Assembly: GCF_000334455.1 (NCBI RefSeq)
Contig: NZ_BANX01000001.1
Coordinates: forward strand, 38,569-102,568
Direction: 5' to 3'
Source of the DNA: Gordonia soli NBRC 108243
GTDB taxonomy: Bacteria; Actinomycetota; Actinomycetes; Mycobacteriales; Mycobacteriaceae
Length of the DNA: 64,000 nt
The translations under genes and the position numbers were made by a program. Under the pieces are notes generated by a model that made no database searches, was not told where the DNA came from, and was given only the letters and a program-made list of their open reading frames with translations. Positions 37,601 through 49,981 of this stretch are shown here, one piece after another (the first letter of the stretch is position 1; each line of letters opens with the position of its first letter).

Positions 37601-40600
37601 TCGAGCTCGGCGAGATCGATGCCGCCCTGACCTCCGACGACGCGGTCCGCGATGCGGTCACCGTGGTCGTCGGCGAGGGCGATCAGGCACGTCTGGTCTC
37701 GTATGTGACGACCGAGGACGTCGCGGACATCCGCACCATCCGTGACCGGCTCGCCGATCAGCTGCCGCGTCACATGGTGCCGTCCACGTTGATCCCCCTC
37801 GACGAGATCCCGACCACCCCGATCGGCAAGGTCGACCGGCGCGCACTGCCCGATCCGAGTGAGGTCGACGCGGAGGGCGCACTGGACGTGAGCGGCGAGA
37901 CCGCGTTCGTCGAGCCGCGCGGCGAGGTGGAGACCAGGATCGCCGCGGCGGTCGCCGACCTGCTCGGCATCGACGTCGCAGGTGTCGGTCGCGATCACGA
38001 CTTCTTCGACCTCGGCGGCAACTCGTTGCTGGCCACGCAGATCGTCGGGCACCTGGAGCAGATCGGTGGACGTCGGATCCCGGTGCGCGCCATCTTCGAT
38101 CACCCCCGCATCGCGGATCTCGCACGGCTGGCCGCCGGCAGCACCGGCGAGACGGCGAACGAGGCCGCGGATGGATCGGCCGACTCGATCGACGTCGACG
38201 AGCGACCGCTGGCGCAACTGCAGCACGACCCCGACGCCCCGGTGGCGCCCGGACCGGCCCAACAGCAGCTCTGGTTCCTCAACCAGCTCGCCGGTGACGG
38301 CGGCGCGGACGGAGCCGAGTCCGCGGACGCCGGCGCCTACACCATCGCCTTCGCACTCGACCTACACGGCGAGCTCGACGTCGATGCCCTCCGCGGCGCG
38401 CTGCGGCACGCCGTCGACCGGCACGAGCCGCTGCGGACCGTCTACCCGGAGTCCGACGGCCGCCCCCGTATCCGGATCCGTACGACCGACGAGGTCGCGC
38501 CGGAGCTCGAGGTGGAGACGATCGCGGCCGCCGACTGGACCGCCGAGTCGGAGAAGCTGGCGCGCGCGCCGTTCGACCTGACCGTCGATGCCCCGATCCG
38601 GGCACGACTGCACCGCATCATCGACGATGCCGGCACGTCCGAGAACGATGAGCAGGTCGACGGACCGCCACGACACAAGCTGACCATCGTCATCCACCAC
38701 ATCGCCGCCGACGGCTGGTCGATGGCCCCGCTGTCGCGCGACATCGCCGGCGCCTACGCCGATCTTCGTCGCGGGAACGAGCCCCGACAACAGCAGCCGG
38801 CCATCGACTACCGCGACTACCTGCGCTGGCAGGCCGACACCCTGGGCATCGACCGCGAGAACGCCACCGTCACACCGGAGGGCAGCCGACTCGCCGACCT
38901 CGCACAGTGGTGGCGCACCGAACTCGAGGACGTGGACGTCACGCCCATCCTGCTGCCGGACGCCCATCGCGAGGCGGACGCCGACCGGTCGGCCGGAGTG
39001 ATCGAGGTGCCGTTCTCCGGTGACCTGCGGAACGCCTTGCGCGACCACGCCGGTCGCGAGGCCACCGAGTTCATGGCCGTCCACGCCGTGTTCGCGGCGT
39101 TGCTGCACCGCCTCAACGCCGACCCCGAGGTGCACGTCGCTCATCGCGCCTCCGACATCGTCATCGGCACCCCGGTGGCGGGTCGGACCGATCCGCGACT
39201 GGCCGATCTGGTCGGGATGTTCGTCAACTCGGTCGTCCTGCGGACCCGGGTGGAGCCCGACGCCACCTTCGCCGACCTCCTCGATGTGGTGCGACGCGGC
39301 GATCTCGAGGCACTCTCGCAGTCGGACATGCCGTTCGAGCAGTTGGTCGCGACGCTGAACCCGCCGCGCACCGGCCGACACCCTCTGTTCCAGATCGCCC
39401 TCACCTTCGAGAACCTGCCGACCTCGGCGGCCGGTTCGACGGTCGGTGCGATCGATCTCGACGGCGTGCAGGCCATCCCGGAGGAGGTCGACACCGGGGC
39501 CACCCGATTCGACCTGGAACTCCGCATCCGCGGCGATGTGGCCCGGTTCACCTACGACACCTCGGTGTTCTCCGAGGAGCGGATCGCCGGGCTCGCAAGA
39601 CGTTTCGTCGCACTGGCCGAGCAGGTCGTCGAGGACCCCACCCTGCGGTTGGACGACTACACCGTGCTCTTGCCCGACGACGGCGAGGTCGCGACCCCCG
39701 CGGGCATCGCGCCCCGCCACCTCGCCGACATCATCGGCGACGCGGTCGCCGCGAATCCTGACGGCATCGCGGTCGACGACGGTCTGCGCACCCTCACCTA
39801 CGCCCAGCTCGACGAGCTGTCGGCGCGGTGGGCGCACCATCTCGTCGATCTCGGTGTAGGGACCGAGGACGTCATCGCGACCGCCATCCCGCGCTCGATC
39901 GAGTCGGTGGCCGCGGTGTGGGCGGTCACCAGGGCCGGCGCGACCGTGCTGCCGATCGATCCGCAGTACCCGAGTGACCGCATCAACCACATGTTGTCGG
40001 ATTCCGGTGCGCTGCTGGGGATCACCACCCCGGGCGGATTCGACGACGTCCCCCATCACATCTGGTGGCTGACCACCGATGCGCTGGAGATGGGCGCCCA
40101 GAACGGCGCCTCGGTGCCGGTGAGCTCGATCCCGCGCCACGTCGACAGCGCCGCGTACATCGTCTACACGTCCGGCTCCACCGGCACCCCCAAGGGTGTG
40201 TCGGTCACCCACCGCGGCCTGGCTCCGTTCGCGTCGACGCAGACCCATCGCTACGACGTCGCCGCCGACAGCCGCACGCTGCACTTCGCCTCGCCCAGCT
40301 TCGACGCGTCGATGCTCGAGTTGCTGATCGCGGTGGACGCCGCCGCGACCATGGTGATCGCCCCGCCGACCATCTACGGCGGCGACGAACTCACCGAGTT
40401 CCTGGACGAGCACCGGGTGTCGCACGCATTCATCACCCCGGCCGCGCTGGCGGCGGCGCATCCGCGCGAACTGCCGCACCTGCGGTCGCTGGGAGTCGGT
40501 GGTGAGGCATTCGGGCCCGAGCTGGTCGAGCGCTGGGGTCGAGGCCGACGATTCCTGAACGCCTACGGCCCCACCGAGACCACCATCGTGATCACGATGT

Positions 40601-43600
40601 CGGAGCCGCTGCGCCCCGGCGGGCCGATCACCATGGGCCGGCCGGTCGACAGCGCCCGCGCCCTGGTCCTCGACCACCGGCTGCGCGCGCTGCCGCCGTA
40701 CACCCCGGGCGACCTGTACCTCATGGGTCCGGCCCTGGCCCGCGGCTACCACAACCGTGCGGGCCGTACGGCAACGGCATTCGTCGCCGCCCCCGACGGC
40801 GCTCCCGGCGCACGCATGTACCGCACCGGCGACATCGTGATGCGTGATCTCCAGGACGGCCTGGTCTTCCGCGGTCGCGGCGACAACCAGGTCAAGGTCC
40901 GAGGATTCCGCATCGAACTCGACGAGGTGGACTCGGTCCTGTCCGCCCACCCCGATGTCGACTTCGCCGTCACCGTCGTCCACGGGACCGGCTCGGAGGC
41001 GACGCTCGCGTCGTACGTCACACCGGCCGCCCCGACCGGTGCCCCCACGGATGCCCTCGTCGACGCCTCGGTGCTGCAGGCATTCGTCCGCGATCGTCTC
41101 CCCCGCCAGATGGTCCCGTCGACCATCACGGTGCTGGACGAGATCCCGTTGACCGGCAACGGAAAACTCGATCGCCGGGCGCTGCCCACCCCGCAGACCG
41201 CGGTCGCCGACGACGCCCCGAACGGTCGCCTGCCCGAGGACCCGGCCGAGCGCCTCGTGGCCCGCACGATCGCGGCGGTCACCGACCGCCCGGTCACCGA
41301 GGTCGCGGCCGAGGACGACTTCTTCGCGCTCGGCGGCACCTCACTGCAGGCGACCACGGTCGTGAGCCGACTCAACGTGCACCACCGCGGCGAGCCCATC
41401 CGCGTCCGCGCGGTGTTCGACAACCCGACGATCGCAGCCCTGGCGGCACTCCTCGACGTCGATCCGGAGACCGTCGACGCCGAGGTCGAGCCGACCGGCG
41501 CGGTCGTGGCCGACCGCCCGCGTCCGGACCGGATCCCGTTGGCGCCGATGCAGCGTCGGCTCTGGTCGATCGCCGGCAGCGGTCCGGCATCGGCGGAGTA
41601 CGCCATGCCGTTCGCGCTGCGGCTGCGCGGCGAACTCGACGTCGCCGCACTGCGCGACGCACTCGCCGACGTCCTCGCCCGGCACACCAGCCTGCGGACG
41701 GTCTACCCGGCGACCGACGACGGCCCGATGGGCACCATCCTCGACGATCCGTACCGGATCATCGGCGCATTGGAACCGCAGGAGTCCGGTGACGTCGCCG
41801 ACCACGTGCTCGAGATGTGCGCTCCCGGATTCGATCTGACGGTCGACGCCCCGGTCCGGGCTGCACTGGTGCGCTCCGAGGGGCACGCGGAGTCCGACGA
41901 TCAGGCCGAATCTGATGGTCAGGCCGAGTCCGACGAGCACACGCTGATCCTGGTGGTCCACCACATCGCGGCCGACGGCGCATCGCTGCCGACCATGGTC
42001 GGCGACCTGATGACCGCCTATCGCGAACGGCTCGCCGGGCGCGACGAGCTGTGGGAGCCGGCCGATCTCGACTACCGCGACTACGCGGCGACGATGACCG
42101 GTTCGGACGGGGCCGCCGCGACCGCGGACCTCGATCGCGACTACTGGACCTCGCAGCTCGCAGGCGCACCGGCCGAGACCACGGTCCCGCCGGCCTTCGA
42201 TCTGGATCGCCTGAACTCCTCCGGGGACGATGCCCGCGGAGTGGGAACGACCATCACCGTGCCGGTCGATGCGGATCTGCGGGATGCGCTGTCACGCTTC
42301 GCCACGGAGCGGTCGACCACGCCGTTCACCGTGCTGCACACCGCAACCGCGGTCCTGCTGCATCGCCTGGGGCTGGGTCGCGACCTCGTGATCGGCACGC
42401 CGGTGGCCAACCGGTCGCCGCGGTCCGGCTCGACCGTCGATTACCAGCGCGTGGTGGGCATGTTCGTGAACACGCTGGCCCTGCGCACGGTGATCGATCC
42501 GTCGGCGAGTGCCGCCGAGCTCATCGACCAGGTCCGCGACGCCGACCTGAACGCATGGGATCACCTCGACGCCCCGTTCGACGACGTGGTCGCCGACCTG
42601 AATCCCCAGCGTGAACTCGGACGGCACCCGCTGTTCCAGATCGCACTGTCGGTGCACGACTTCACCGACGGTGTCGCCGGCGCGAGCCTGCCGGCCGCCG
42701 AGGGGCTCACCCTCGACATCGCCGAGGTCGACGCACACGCGGCGAAGTTCGACCTGCAGTTCACCGCCACCGGGATGCACCAGGACGCGGACGCACCGGC
42801 GATCGCGCTCACCTATGCAACCGACCGGTACCGCGAGCACGACGCCGCAGATCTGATCACCCGACTGCTGCGTGTGGTCCGCGCGATCGTCGACGACCCG
42901 CAGCGTGCGGTCGGCGACATCCGGGTCACCGACCCGCTCGAGGTCGCGACCCTGAGTCCGGTCCCCGGCGACGCGCCCGCACAGCCGGCCACGTTCGGCG
43001 ACATCCTCGCCGAGGCCGTCGCCGCCAACCCCGACGGCAAGGCCGCGGTCGCCGTGGGCGAGGGCGGGGTCGAGAAGTCGATCTCCTACGCCGAACTCGA
43101 CGCACGGTCCAACCGGCTCGCACGCCTGCTCATCGGCCGGGGCATCCCCGCCGACCCGACGCCGGAGCGTCCGGAGACGGTGGTCGCCATGGCGATCCCG
43201 CGGTCGATCGAGGCCCTGGTCGCGATCTGGGCGGTCATCAAGTCGGGGGCGGCCTACGTGCCGGTGGACCCGACCTACCCGGCCGACCGCATCGCGCACA
43301 TGCTCGCCGACAGCGGTGCGGTGTCGGTGTTGACCACCACCGCCGCGGCGGCGTCGATCGAGACCGACCTCCCGGTGATCGCGATCGACGATCTCGCGAT
43401 CCGCACCCGGATCTCGCATTCGTCGCCCGCCCCGATCTCCGACGACGAGCGGTTCGCGAAGGTGTCGGTCGAGCAGTTGGCGTACGTGATCTACACCTCC
43501 GGATCGACCGGTACGCCGAAGGGCGTGCTGGTGCCGCATCGCGGTCTCGCCGCGGTTCGCGACGAGCTCCGCAACCGGATGGAGCCGCGAAACGCCTCGC

Positions 43601-45654
43601 GCGTACTGCATTTCGCGTCGCCGAGCTTCGACGCCTCCGTCTTGGAGTTCCTGCTCGCGGCCGGTGGTGCATCGACACTGGTCATCGTGCCGCCGACGAT
43701 CTACGGCGGCGCCGATCTGGCCGACTTCATCTCGCGCCACAAGGTGACGCACGCGTTCATCACCCCGGCCGCGGTCGGGAGCATGGATCCGGCAACGGTG
43801 CCGACGCTCCAGCGTCTGGCCGTCGGGGGCGAGGCCGTCGGCGCCGAGCTCGTCCGCCAGTGGGCCCCGGGCCGGCATCTGCTGAACGTCTACGGCCCCA
43901 CCGAGACGACCGTGATCACCACGCACAGTGCGGAACTGGACGCCACCGACCAGGTCACCATCGGCGCACCGAACAACGGTGTCGCGGCGTTGGTCCTCGA
44001 CGACCGGTTGCATCCGGTGCCCGCCGGGGTCACCGGCGAGCTGTACCTGATCGGCGACCAGGTGACCCGCGGCTACCACAATCGCCCGCGACTCACCGCG
44101 ATGCGGTTCGTCCCGGCGCCGATGGTCACCGGTCCCGAGTACGCGGGTCAGCGGATGTATCGCACCGGCGATCTGGTCCGATGGACGCCCGACGGTCGGC
44201 TCGACTACGTGGGCCGCGCCGACGACCAGGTCCAGATCCGCGGCTTCCGGGTCGAGCTGTCGGAGATCGACGACGTGATCGGCGCACATCCCGACGTGCA
44301 CGTCGCGGCGACGATCGTCGACGACCGATCGGGGGCGGCGACCCTGCGGACCTACGTGACCGCCGAGGGTTCCGCGACCCCGGACCCGGCCGAGCTGCGC
44401 AGGCACGCATCCGGCCGGCTGCCGCGGCACATGCTGCCGACCACCATCACCGTCCTCGACCAACTGCCGATGACACCGGTCGGCAAGCTCGACCGCCGCG
44501 CCCTGCCGGAGCCCGAGGTCGGCGTCGGCCGCACCCCGGCGGAGGGGCTCGAGCGCAGCATCGCCGATGTGTTCGCCGACGTGCTGGGGATCGACGCAGT
44601 CGGCGCCGACGACGGCTTCTTCGATCTCGGCGGCAACTCGCTCATGGCGACCACCGTCGTATCCCGACTGCGCGAGCAGCTCGAGCAGGAGGTGTCGGTG
44701 CAGCAGCTGTTCGTCTCGCCGAGTCCGGCCGAGCTGGCCACCGCACTGTCCGGTGGCACGACCGGCGGTCCGGGATCGGCGGGAACGGGCAGTTCGCCCG
44801 CGCTCGCCCCGGTCCTGACGCTGCGCAAGCCGCCGGCACAGCGCAACGAGGGCACCCCCGCACCGCTGTTCGTGATCCATCCGGCCATCGGCCTGTCGTG
44901 GAGCTTCACCAGCCTGCTGCCACACATCGCCGGCGATCGCGCGGTCTACGGACTGCAGAACCCGTCACTGTCGGGCGCGCAGGCCCCGGCGACCATCGCC
45001 GACCTCGCGGCCGACTATGTGGCACGCATCCGCGAGATCGCCCCGCACGGCCCGTACCACCTGTTGGGCTGGTCGCTCGGCGGCATCGTCGCGCAGGAGG
45101 TGGCGGTCGCACTACAGCGCGACGGACATGACGTCGGCCAGCTCGTGCTGCTCGACTCGTACGTGGTCGCCGATCGTCCGGAACTGCATGTGGCACCGTC
45201 GGTGCGCGAGTTGCTCTCCGAGTTCGGACTCGACGTCGGCACCGAGGACGCCGAGCCGGATCTCGACGAGGTGGCCGACGCGTTGCACGGCACCGCCGGC
45301 CCGCTGGCGGAGCTGTCCCGCGACGACCTCGAAGCGGTCTACCGCGTGTTCGTCGACGCCTCGCCACTCGCCGAGAGTTGGCAGCCGCGCACCTTCTCCG
45401 GTGACGCCGTGTTCGTCAGCGCCACCGTCGATCCGCCGCAGGGACCGCCCGCGGTCTCGGACTGGATCGATCGCATCACCGGCACGATCACCGATGTCCG
45501 GCTCGACAGCACCCATGCTCGGATGCTGCTGCCGGAGAACGTCACCGGATTCCTCCACGCACTCGACGACGGGCGCGGTCAGCCGACTCGACAGCCGGCG
45601 GGACGCCACCGTCAGAACGACATCACCATCACTTCCGAGAAGGAGCAGCGATGA
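31684..45654 (+). CDS. four-module non-ribosomal peptide synthetase
   Basis: A 4656-residue NRPS ordered C-A-T, C-A-T, C-A-T, C-A-T-TE. Condensation motifs: HHIAFDG at 147, and HHIAADG at 1234, 2338 and 3426. Carrier serines: 1044, 2114, 3220 and 4319. The thioesterase has GWSLGG with Ser 4464 and a His at 4611. The first C domain precedes the first A domain, so the chain is probably N-acylated by a starter from elsewhere. A1 specificity residues D-V-W-H-V-S-L-I-D-K predict serine. A2 (DALFVGAVVK), A3 (DALFGGAIVK) and A4 (DALFAGVVIK) resemble one another and I cannot assign them. No epimerase or methyltransferase domain is present. The GTG at 31684 is chosen for AAGGAGG five bases upstream. 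The stop overlaps mbtH (ATGA). Confidence 0.95.
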   Translation: MTTHDAIQSMTEPDVALPMTAAQRGIFYAQQIDPDVPMSVAAFAEFSDAVDGDIMDRAVQVTSSEVESGQIRLVPTEDGEPLVQVDHSRDIILGHRDFSDHKDPRAAAVAWMDEHRSRPTDLFSDPLLETWLLHLGPQHVIWYCWGHHIAFDGYAAMFMMVRVAQHYTAMAAGEDSPGVQMASIAEIAEIDDTYRNSERFSTDRDYWAGRLTGDDAGPAGPELTSFSQRSDVAAPTASVRTATLRTDLVERIRTVAHDHHVRPASVITAAVGLYLARFNDRSEAMLSLPVAVRDRDILRTSAGLTSNVVPIRLAIDESADHPTTVGDLLEHANADIKGALKHQRYRHEDIVADVLASPSGRRGFFGPMVNVMLFFEHIDFGSLRAQLNVLSTGPVEDASVNVYDGFSGGMALDLEANPNVYRPWEIESHHRRLVDFVDRFVHADADLPVTELELITADELAAVDRSIHGDTVDLGGLTLPDLLDEAARRFPDESALVDAHGPTLAYADLQTRAEAGAQTLADLGVGPESVVGVMVPRSVDQVVALHAITRAGAAFVPIDPAEPAERLEHILTTAAPALVITGSDVDTDAVPATTLPVGELGAGQSASARSLRSRRPDDGARSLRSRRPDDGARSLRSRRPHPDQAAYVLFTSGSTGKPKGVMISHRAIVNRLRWMQAAYDLTPSDRVLQKTPSTFDVSVWEFYWPLITGAALVIPRPDGHRDPWYLREVIAEHGVTTTHFVPSMLATFADALRGDEQTRADLKTLSTIVTSGEALTPTTVGATAEVTSAPIHNLYGPTEAAIDVTFHNRCRADGTTVPIGRPVWNTTTHVLDHRLQPQPVGAIGELYLGGVQLARGYRNRSDLTAARFIADPTGAGGRLYRTGDLVRRRADGALEYLGRSDSQVKIRGQRVELGEIEAALAALDGVSSAGVVVRDDLVADSSAVVGYVSGTADLDDRRLREQLATVLPDHMIPTVIMVLDDLPTTANGKLDRRALPEPAIRRGETEMIRPEGDLEHLVAATIATVLGLDEVSMISGFFELGGNSLSATRIAARLSKATGHRIGIRTIFDGDHAAGIVAALRADGLDDADAPAAGTAAVEVTHVEIDGPVPLSPAQHRLWLTARLDPDEAGTYNIPFTVRLVGDLDTDALRAALNDLVGRHEPLRTRVQEIDGIPHQDVTDVRDDLIELPVLSEGPHQDVREFARTAFDLTADLPIRARLVRHADSDHSLTVVIHHIAADGWSLAPLAGDLATAYRARRDGAAPEWAPLPVGYRQVSADRHAWLDDESSSAADQLRFWADTLVGAPAEADLPYDRPRPLRSDLSGGTVHTSLPPALHRRLREIADRHDATMFMVLHAAVVALLRNLSRTDDITVGTPVSGRGDAELDSMVGMFVNTLVLRSAVDKSASFADLLADLRTADLDAFENADLPFDRLVTELNPVRSGNGHPFFGVSIAVEDTSAIELDFAGLSATASRVDTGQTKFDLQFTFTEHGERDPGRRGLGVEIAYASALFDRETVRGLASRLERVLDTVATDPDAVIGDVTILEAHERLDLVPAVGPGHRPVAHFTEMLSTAVASAPDRVAVTSGDRSLTYGELDRASNSLARLLIAEGAGPERYVAVSLPRGVDWMIALWAVAKAGSAWVPVDPEYPTQRIAFMVENSQANLLVTDHISRPDLDGIDTAPTVVELDSEDVLAARDAADGGPVTDADRRSPVEVDQPAYLIYTSGTTGTPKGVVVSHRGLADFAAAEVAQFGITSSSRTMHLASPSFDASVLELLMAVGAAATMYIVPAGIVGGRELSDLMAAQQVSHAFLTPSLLTTMRPEDLPDLETLVIGGEHPNPEAVRRWSADRRLFNAYGPTETTVVATVSEDIDPDDFVTIGRPIRGVAAMVLDERLQPVAPGAVGELYVCGPHLARGYHGIRNLTSKRFVANPYGEPGERMYRTGDLVRWRTDHTLEYRGRADHQAKIRGHRIELGEIDAALTSDDAVRDAVTVVVGEGDQARLVSYVTTEDVADIRTIRDRLADQLPRHMVPSTLIPLDEIPTTPIGKVDRRALPDPSEVDAEGALDVSGETAFVEPRGEVETRIAAAVADLLGIDVAGVGRDHDFFDLGGNSLLATQIVGHLEQIGGRRIPVRAIFDHPRIADLARLAAGSTGETANEAADGSADSIDVDERPLAQLQHDPDAPVAPGPAQQQLWFLNQLAGDGGADGAESADAGAYTIAFALDLHGELDVDALRGALRHAVDRHEPLRTVYPESDGRPRIRIRTTDEVAPELEVETIAAADWTAESEKLARAPFDLTVDAPIRARLHRIIDDAGTSENDEQVDGPPRHKLTIVIHHIAADGWSMAPLSRDIAGAYADLRRGNEPRQQQPAIDYRDYLRWQADTLGIDRENATVTPEGSRLADLAQWWRTELEDVDVTPILLPDAHREADADRSAGVIEVPFSGDLRNALRDHAGREATEFMAVHAVFAALLHRLNADPEVHVAHRASDIVIGTPVAGRTDPRLADLVGMFVNSVVLRTRVEPDATFADLLDVVRRGDLEALSQSDMPFEQLVATLNPPRTGRHPLFQIALTFENLPTSAAGSTVGAIDLDGVQAIPEEVDTGATRFDLELRIRGDVARFTYDTSVFSEERIAGLARRFVALAEQVVEDPTLRLDDYTVLLPDDGEVATPAGIAPRHLADIIGDAVAANPDGIAVDDGLRTLTYAQLDELSARWAHHLVDLGVGTEDVIATAIPRSIESVAAVWAVTRAGATVLPIDPQYPSDRINHMLSDSGALLGITTPGGFDDVPHHIWWLTTDALEMGAQNGASVPVSSIPRHVDSAAYIVYTSGSTGTPKGVSVTHRGLAPFASTQTHRYDVAADSRTLHFASPSFDASMLELLIAVDAAATMVIAPPTIYGGDELTEFLDEHRVSHAFITPAALAAAHPRELPHLRSLGVGGEAFGPELVERWGRGRRFLNAYGPTETTIVITMSEPLRPGGPITMGRPVDSARALVLDHRLRALPPYTPGDLYLMGPALARGYHNRAGRTATAFVAAPDGAPGARMYRTGDIVMRDLQDGLVFRGRGDNQVKVRGFRIELDEVDSVLSAHPDVDFAVTVVHGTGSEATLASYVTPAAPTGAPTDALVDASVLQAFVRDRLPRQMVPSTITVLDEIPLTGNGKLDRRALPTPQTAVADDAPNGRLPEDPAERLVARTIAAVTDRPVTEVAAEDDFFALGGTSLQATTVVSRLNVHHRGEPIRVRAVFDNPTIAALAALLDVDPETVDAEVEPTGAVVADRPRPDRIPLAPMQRRLWSIAGSGPASAEYAMPFALRLRGELDVAALRDALADVLARHTSLRTVYPATDDGPMGTILDDPYRIIGALEPQESGDVADHVLEMCAPGFDLTVDAPVRAALVRSEGHAESDDQAESDGQAESDEHTLILVVHHIAADGASLPTMVGDLMTAYRERLAGRDELWEPADLDYRDYAATMTGSDGAAATADLDRDYWTSQLAGAPAETTVPPAFDLDRLNSSGDDARGVGTTITVPVDADLRDALSRFATERSTTPFTVLHTATAVLLHRLGLGRDLVIGTPVANRSPRSGSTVDYQRVVGMFVNTLALRTVIDPSASAAELIDQVRDADLNAWDHLDAPFDDVVADLNPQRELGRHPLFQIALSVHDFTDGVAGASLPAAEGLTLDIAEVDAHAAKFDLQFTATGMHQDADAPAIALTYATDRYREHDAADLITRLLRVVRAIVDDPQRAVGDIRVTDPLEVATLSPVPGDAPAQPATFGDILAEAVAANPDGKAAVAVGEGGVEKSISYAELDARSNRLARLLIGRGIPADPTPERPETVVAMAIPRSIEALVAIWAVIKSGAAYVPVDPTYPADRIAHMLADSGAVSVLTTTAAAASIETDLPVIAIDDLAIRTRISHSSPAPISDDERFAKVSVEQLAYVIYTSGSTGTPKGVLVPHRGLAAVRDELRNRMEPRNASRVLHFASPSFDASVLEFLLAAGGASTLVIVPPTIYGGADLADFISRHKVTHAFITPAAVGSMDPATVPTLQRLAVGGEAVGAELVRQWAPGRHLLNVYGPTETTVITTHSAELDATDQVTIGAPNNGVAALVLDDRLHPVPAGVTGELYLIGDQVTRGYHNRPRLTAMRFVPAPMVTGPEYAGQRMYRTGDLVRWTPDGRLDYVGRADDQVQIRGFRVELSEIDDVIGAHPDVHVAATIVDDRSGAATLRTYVTAEGSATPDPAELRRHASGRLPRHMLPTTITVLDQLPMTPVGKLDRRALPEPEVGVGRTPAEGLERSIADVFADVLGIDAVGADDGFFDLGGNSLMATTVVSRLREQLEQEVSVQQLFVSPSPAELATALSGGTTGGPGSAGTGSSPALAPVLTLRKPPAQRNEGTPAPLFVIHPAIGLSWSFTSLLPHIAGDRAVYGLQNPSLSGAQAPATIADLAADYVARIREIAPHGPYHLLGWSLGGIVAQEVAVALQRDGHDVGQLVLLDSYVVADRPELHVAPSVRELLSEFGLDVGTEDAEPDLDEVADALHGTAGPLAELSRDDLEAVYRVFVDASPLAESWQPRTFSGDAVFVSATVDPPQGPPAVSDWIDRITGTITDVRLDSTHARMLLPENVTGFLHALDDGRGQPTRQPAGRHRQNDITITSEKEQR
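33505..33602. repeat. 2.7 tandem 36-base units inside adenylation domain 1
   Basis: Units at 33505-33540 and 33541-33576 are identical, and 33577-33602 is a partial third. Each 36-base unit keeps frame and encodes [12 protein letters not shown]. It sits in the linker before the [12 protein letters not shown] loop of A1, where the other A domains of this protein have no such stretch. Confidence 0.95.
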
Positions 45655-45911
45655 CCAATCCGTTCGACGACACCGAGGGCACCTTCCTGGTGCTGGTCAA
45701 CGGCGAAGGACAGCACTCGCTGTGGCCGGAGTTCGCTGCGGTCCCCGACGGTTGGACGACCGTCTTCGGCCCGAGTGGCCACGACGAATGCCTCGCCTAT
45801 GTCGAGGAGAACTGGCAGGACATGCGGCCCGCCAGTCTGATCCGGGCGATGGACGATGCCGCCGACAGCTCAGAGAAAGAGGCTCAGCGTGGGGCGACAC
45901 AGCATGGCTGA
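45651..45911 (+). CDS. MbtH-like protein (first copy)
   Basis: An 86-residue MbtH homologue. These small proteins bind adenylation domains and make them soluble and active. It has [20 protein letters not shown] then [13 protein letters not shown] and SHxxC-like later part [13 protein letters not shown]. The three family tryptophans are present. The ATG overlaps the NRPS stop (ATGA). The C-terminal tail is about ten residues longer than in the second copy at 58885-59118. Confidence 0.95.
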   Translation: MTNPFDDTEGTFLVLVNGEGQHSLWPEFAAVPDGWTTVFGPSGHDECLAYVEENWQDMRPASLIRAMDDAADSSEKEAQRGATQHG

Positions 45912-47109
45912 CTCCGGGACCCTGACCGCCACGACCACATCCGAGCCGAGCGCGGCCACGGGCGCCGAGTCGATCGACCCGGCATCCACCGGTGCAGGTC
46001 ACGCGCGGCACGGCGACACCACCGTCGAGCCGGCGCTGGTGCTGACCGGCCTGACCAAGACATTCCGATCCGGACTGCTGGGTCGGGGTCCGCGGGTGCA
46101 CGCCCTCAACGGGCTCGATCTCACCGTTCCGGCCGGCACCGTCCACGCCGTGCTCGGCCCCAACGGTGCCGGTAAGACCACCACCGTGCGAGCGGTGGCG
46201 ACCCTCATGCGCCCCGACTCCGGTTCGGTCGTGGTGGGCGGCATCGACGCCCTCGCCGATCCGGACGGCGTCCGCGACGTCATCGGCGTCTCCGGGCAGT
46301 ATGCGGCCGTCGACGGCAACCTCACCGGCTTCGAGAACCTGCGACTGGTGGCTCAGCTCTACGGGCTGTCGCGCGGTGAGGCATCCGAGCGGGCACGGCA
46401 GCTGATCGCCGACCTCGACCTCGAGGCCGCGGCCGACCGTCCGATGCGCACCTACTCCGGCGGCATGCGCCGCCGCCTCGACCTCGCCGGCGCGCTGATC
46501 AACCGGCCGATGCTGGTGATCCTCGACGAGCCGACCACCGGCCTGGATCCCCGTGGCCGACGCCAGATCTGGGAGGTCATCCGGTCTCAGGTCGCCTCCG
46601 GCACGACGGTGTTGCTCACCACTCAGTACCTGGAGGAGGCCGACGAACTGGCCGACGAGATCACCGTCATCGACCACGGGTCGGTGCTGGCGCGCGGCAC
46701 GGCCACCTCCTTGAAGGAGACCGCCGGACAGTCGATCCTGACCGTCGAGGTCGACGCGCGTGCGGATGCCGGCCAGGTGGCGGGCACGCTGTCGCACTTG
46801 GGTGTCGGCGAGCCGGAGCGTCTCGACGAGACCCACTGGACGGTTCCGGTGGCCGACGGCACGCGCAGCGCGGTCACCGCCGTCAAGGCCTTCGACGCCA
46901 CGGGGATCGAGATCGTCGACGCCACCGTGATGACCCCGACCCTCGACGACGTCTTCCTCAAGCTCACCGGCCACGAGGCCTCGCCCGACGACGACACCGA
47001 CGGCAGCGCGGATGGTGGTGACGCCGGCGACCACGGCCTCGCAGGCCGCAGCGCCGCGACCGGCTCCGAGTCGGAGACACAACGATTGGAGCGCATCGAT
47101 GTTCGCTGA
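45889..47109 (+). CDS. ABC exporter ATPase, DrrA type
   Basis: A 406-residue ATPase. A 50-residue Thr/Ser/Ala-rich N-terminal extension precedes a standard domain: Walker [13 protein letters not shown]-loop region [15 protein letters not shown], signature [15 protein letters not shown], Walker [17 protein letters not shown] and switch-His region replaced by [13 protein letters not shown], as in DrrA (Gln for His is normal in that family). The C-terminal segment [16 protein letters not shown] is the DrrA-type regulatory end, with an acidic tail. GTG at 45889 has GAAAGAGG six bases upstream; ATG at 45904 is the alternative. It probably exports the NRPS product. Confidence 0.9.
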   Translation: MGRHSMADSGTLTATTTSEPSAATGAESIDPASTGAGHARHGDTTVEPALVLTGLTKTFRSGLLGRGPRVHALNGLDLTVPAGTVHAVLGPNGAGKTTTVRAVATLMRPDSGSVVVGGIDALADPDGVRDVIGVSGQYAAVDGNLTGFENLRLVAQLYGLSRGEASERARQLIADLDLEAAADRPMRTYSGGMRRRLDLAGALINRPMLVILDEPTTGLDPRGRRQIWEVIRSQVASGTTVLLTTQYLEEADELADEITVIDHGSVLARGTATSLKETAGQSILTVEVDARADAGQVAGTLSHLGVGEPERLDETHWTVPVADGTRSAVTAVKAFDATGIEIVDATVMTPTLDDVFLKLTGHEASPDDDTDGSADGGDAGDHGLAGRSAATGSESETQRLERIDVR

Positions 47110-47881
47110 CACCGCTGTACTCGTCGAGCGGAACCTGCTGACGGTCCGCCGCATCCCCACCCTTCTGCTGAGCGCGACTGTTCAGCCGCTGATGTTCGTC
47201 TTCCTGTTCGCCTATGTCTTCGGTGCGACCCTGGGCGGCGGCGCATACCGCGAGTTCCTGATGGCGGGTATCTTCACCCAGACCGTCGTCTTCAACGCGG
47301 CGATCACCACGGTCGGTCTCGCCAACGACATGGAGGACGGCATCGTCGACCGATTGCGGTCGCTACCGATGTCGCGGCTGGCGGTGATCGCCGGACGTGT
47401 CACCTCCGACATGCTGCTCGGCATCATCGGCGTGGTGATCATGGTCGCCTGCGGCCTGGTCATCGGTTGGCGCATCCGGGGCAGTGCCACCGATGCGGTG
47501 ATCGCCTTCGCCATCCTGCTGCTGTTCGCACTCGCGATGGCATGGGTCGGTGCGGTCTCCGGATTGGCCGCCAAGAACGTCGAGGTGGCCACGAGTATCG
47601 GCTTCCTCTGGATGTTCCCGGTGACATTCCTGTCCAGTGCGTTCATCTCGGCAGGCAGCCTGCCCGGCCCGTTGAAGCCGATCGCCGAATGGAACCCGGT
47701 GACCGCGGTCGCCACGGCTCTGCGCGAGAAGTTCGCGAACGCATCGCCACCCGATTTCCCCGCACCGACGGGCTGGCCGGCCGAGCACGCGGCCGAGTAC
47801 TCCATCATCTGCAGCGTCGTGATCCTGGTGATCTGCGTGCCGTTGTCGCTGTACCTCTATCGTCGGTCGGCCAACCGCTGA
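47099..47881 (+). CDS. ABC-2 exporter permease, DrrB type
   Basis: A 260-residue permease with six membrane helices. It starts [20 protein letters not shown] and has the ABC-2 loop EDGIVDRLRSLPMSRLAVIA, which contacts the ATPase. The conserved late segment FLWMFPVTFLSSAFI and EWNPVTAVATALREKF also fit. The ATG at 47099 overlaps the ATPase gene and has GGAG upstream. Pairs with the upstream ATPase. Confidence 0.9.
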   Translation: MFADTAVLVERNLLTVRRIPTLLLSATVQPLMFVFLFAYVFGATLGGGAYREFLMAGIFTQTVVFNAAITTVGLANDMEDGIVDRLRSLPMSRLAVIAGRVTSDMLLGIIGVVIMVACGLVIGWRIRGSATDAVIAFAILLLFALAMAWVGAVSGLAAKNVEVATSIGFLWMFPVTFLSSAFISAGSLPGPLKPIAEWNPVTAVATALREKFANASPPDFPAPTGWPAEHAAEYSIICSVVILVICVPLSLYLYRRSANR

Positions 47882-47888
47882 CCGCGCC

Positions 47889-47927
47889 CGATGCCCGGGT
47901 CACACCACCCCGGTGACCCGGGCATCG
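47889..47927. terminator. bidirectional terminator, NRPS operon / alkylsulfatase
   Basis: A perfect 15-bp inverted repeat, arms 47889-47903 and 47913-47927, with a nine-base loop. It starts eight bases after the permease stop and lies between two convergent genes. Confidence 0.85.
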
Positions 47928-47993
47928 TCGTGTCCACGGCAGTCATGTCCGAGGCCGCTGCCGGGGTGACGCTGCCGGGGGTGACGCTGCGGT

Positions 47994-49793
47994 TCAGGGG
48001 GTGACGATCGGGAACGACGGATCCGCTTCGTCGGTGACCCCGACGATGGTCGCGATGGCCGACGCGTCACCGTCGAGCGTGACCCCGTCGGCACCACCAC
48101 CGGCCAACAGTGCCAACAACTGCGGCTTCGTGAGCGTCACCACGAGATCCGCCGGGTCCTGCCTCCGGGTCGGGTAGTGGATGAGGACCCCGTTCGAGAG
48201 TTCCATCCGGTAGACCTCGTCCAGGTCGGTGAAATGCCAACGGACAGAGGTCGACAGGTCCCATGCCCGCGATCCGTCGATGCGGATGGCCACGCTGTCG
48301 AAGACCTGGGTGATGGTGAGGGCGGCGGCTATCCCGGCCGCACTGACCTCCGCGGGGTGGGTCCGGCCGTCGACCTCGCTGGCGCCGACCAGGTAGTTGT
48401 TGCGCCAGGTCGCACACTCCGACCCGTATCCCAACGTCGTCAGCGTGGTCGTCAAGACCTCCCGTGCGCCGGGATGATCCGGCTGCGCGAAGACGATGTG
48501 ACTCGCCAGCTCGGCGGCGAACCGGAGGTCGCCCTCGTCGGCGAACTCCCGCGCCCGCGCCACGGCGGCCTCGACACCACCCATCGCCCGTACGTAGCGC
48601 GCCCCGGCGGCCTCGGGCGGATGCTGCCACAGGTGCGCCGGGTTGCCGTCGTACCACCCGAGATAGCGCTGGTAGATCGCCTTCACGTTGTGGCTCACCG
48701 AGCCGTAGTACCCGTGCGTGTGCCAGGCGGCGTCGAGTGCCGGCGGCATCGGGAAATCCTCGGCGATCTCGGCGCCGACGAATCCCTGGTTGAGTCGGCG
48801 CAGCGTCTGGTCGTGCAGATAGGCGTAGAGGTCGCGCTGTTGCGTGAGGTAGCCCAACAGTTCGTCGGTGCCCCATGTCGGCCAGTGGTGAGACGCGAAT
48901 GCGACGTCGGAGTCATAGCCGAACATCTCGATCGCCTCCGCGAGATATCTCGACCATATTCGGGCATCGCGTACCTCGGCGCCACGCAGCGTCAGAAGGT
49001 TGTGGAGGTTGTGGGTCGCATTCTCCGCCAGGCACAACGCTCGGTGATCGGGAAAGTAGAAGTTCATCTCGGACGGCGCCTCGGTACCCGGCGTCACCTG
49101 GAAGATCATCCGCACACCGTCGAAGGTCTCCTCCTGCCCGGTGTGGGTGATGTCGACGGTGGGTGCGATCAGACCGACCGTCCCGGTGGACGTACTCGGC
49201 CCGAGCCCGGCCCCCAGGGTGCCGGTCGCGCCGACGGGCAGGACGATCCCGGTGTGGAACATCCCGCGGCGGAGCATCGCATTTCCCGCGTATACGTTCT
49301 CCGACACCGCATGTTCGAGGAAATGCTCGGGCGCGATGATGGGAACAGAGGTGTCGGCATCGACGACTCCGAGAACCCCGCCGAAATGATCGATGTGCGA
49401 ATGCGTGTAGATCACCGCGCTCACCGGGCGATCGCCCCGGTGTTCGCGGTAGAGCGCCAATCCGGCGGCGGCGCATTCCGCCGACACCAGCGGGTCGATG
49501 ACGACCACCCCGGTGTCGCCCTCGATCAGCGTCATGTTGGACAGGTCGTACCCGCGGATCTGATAGATGCCGTCGGTGACTTCGAACAACCCGTGGATCG
49601 ATGTCAGTTGCGCCTGCCTCCACAGACTCGGGTTCACGGTGTCCGGACACTCGCCGGCAGTGGCTGCGGCGAACCCGTCGGCGTCGTAGACGACGCGATC
49701 CCCGGGGCCGCGGATCTGCGCCGGTTCCAGGACGCCGAGCAGACCGCGGTTGGCGTTGTCGAGGTCGGTACGGTCGGCGAAATCTGCGGACAT
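47994..49793 (-). CDS. alkyl sulfatase, metallo-beta-lactamase fold
   Basis: A 599-residue SdsA1/BDS1-type alkylsulfatase, cleaving sulfate from long-chain alkyl sulfates. The zinc motif THSHIDHFGG is in the N-terminal domain, with further ligands in LAENATHNLHNLL and ASHHWPTWGTDELL. The central helical region (AIYQRYLGWYDGNPAHLW) forms the dimerisation domain and the C-terminal SCP2-like domain (WHFTDLDEVYRMELSNGVLI) binds the alkyl chain. No signal peptide is visible, unlike Pseudomonas SdsA1. The ATG at 49793 has AGGAGG upstream. It lies 188 bases downstream of rskA, after that gene's terminator. Confidence 0.92.
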   Translation of the reverse strand: MSADFADRTDLDNANRGLLGVLEPAQIRGPGDRVVYDADGFAAATAGECPDTVNPSLWRQAQLTSIHGLFEVTDGIYQIRGYDLSNMTLIEGDTGVVVIDPLVSAECAAAGLALYREHRGDRPVSAVIYTHSHIDHFGGVLGVVDADTSVPIIAPEHFLEHAVSENVYAGNAMLRRGMFHTGIVLPVGATGTLGAGLGPSTSTGTVGLIAPTVDITHTGQEETFDGVRMIFQVTPGTEAPSEMNFYFPDHRALCLAENATHNLHNLLTLRGAEVRDARIWSRYLAEAIEMFGYDSDVAFASHHWPTWGTDELLGYLTQQRDLYAYLHDQTLRRLNQGFVGAEIAEDFPMPPALDAAWHTHGYYGSVSHNVKAIYQRYLGWYDGNPAHLWQHPPEAAGARYVRAMGGVEAAVARAREFADEGDLRFAAELASHIVFAQPDHPGAREVLTTTLTTLGYGSECATWRNNYLVGASEVDGRTHPAEVSAAGIAAALTITQVFDSVAIRIDGSRAWDLSTSVRWHFTDLDEVYRMELSNGVLIHYPTRRQDPADLVVTLTKPQLLALLAGGGADGVTLDGDASAIATIVGVTDEADPSFPIVTP

Positions 49794-49942
49794 GAGGCCT
49801 CCTCGACGGCGCGATCATCAGACGTTAACGCCATGTCCGTGCGCAGATGAGACGAATTACGATTTCCGGACAGCGGCCGTCGAGAGACATTTCTCATTAC
49901 AACGCCGAAATGGAATTCACGATTTCCACGCGGAGAAAGAAA

Positions 49943-49959
49943 TTGCGGTGACACCGCAA
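49943..49959 (-). terminator. intrinsic terminator of sigK-rskA
   Basis: Palindrome TTGCGGTGACACCGCAA. On the minus strand it forms a stem followed directly by TTTCTTTCT. It starts 22 bases after the rskA stop. As a 17-bp palindrome it could also be an operator for the alkylsulfatase gene. Confidence 0.65.
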
Positions 49960-49981
49960 CCGGAATGGTCGGCGAATTCTC

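Noticed and set aside
42292..44925. An 877-codon minus-strand frame over NRPS modules 4 and TE
   Set aside because: Low-complexity Arg/Gly/Asp-rich translation, a shadow of the true plus-strand gene.
36391..45654. Hydroxyornithine assignment for A2-A4, implying a hydroxamate siderophore
   Set aside because: The extracted pocket residues do not match an ornithine-type code that I can vouch for, and no hydroxylase gene is nearby.
48177..49850. A 557-codon plus-strand frame opposite the alkylsulfatase
   Set aside because: The minus strand carries the zinc motif and full family length.
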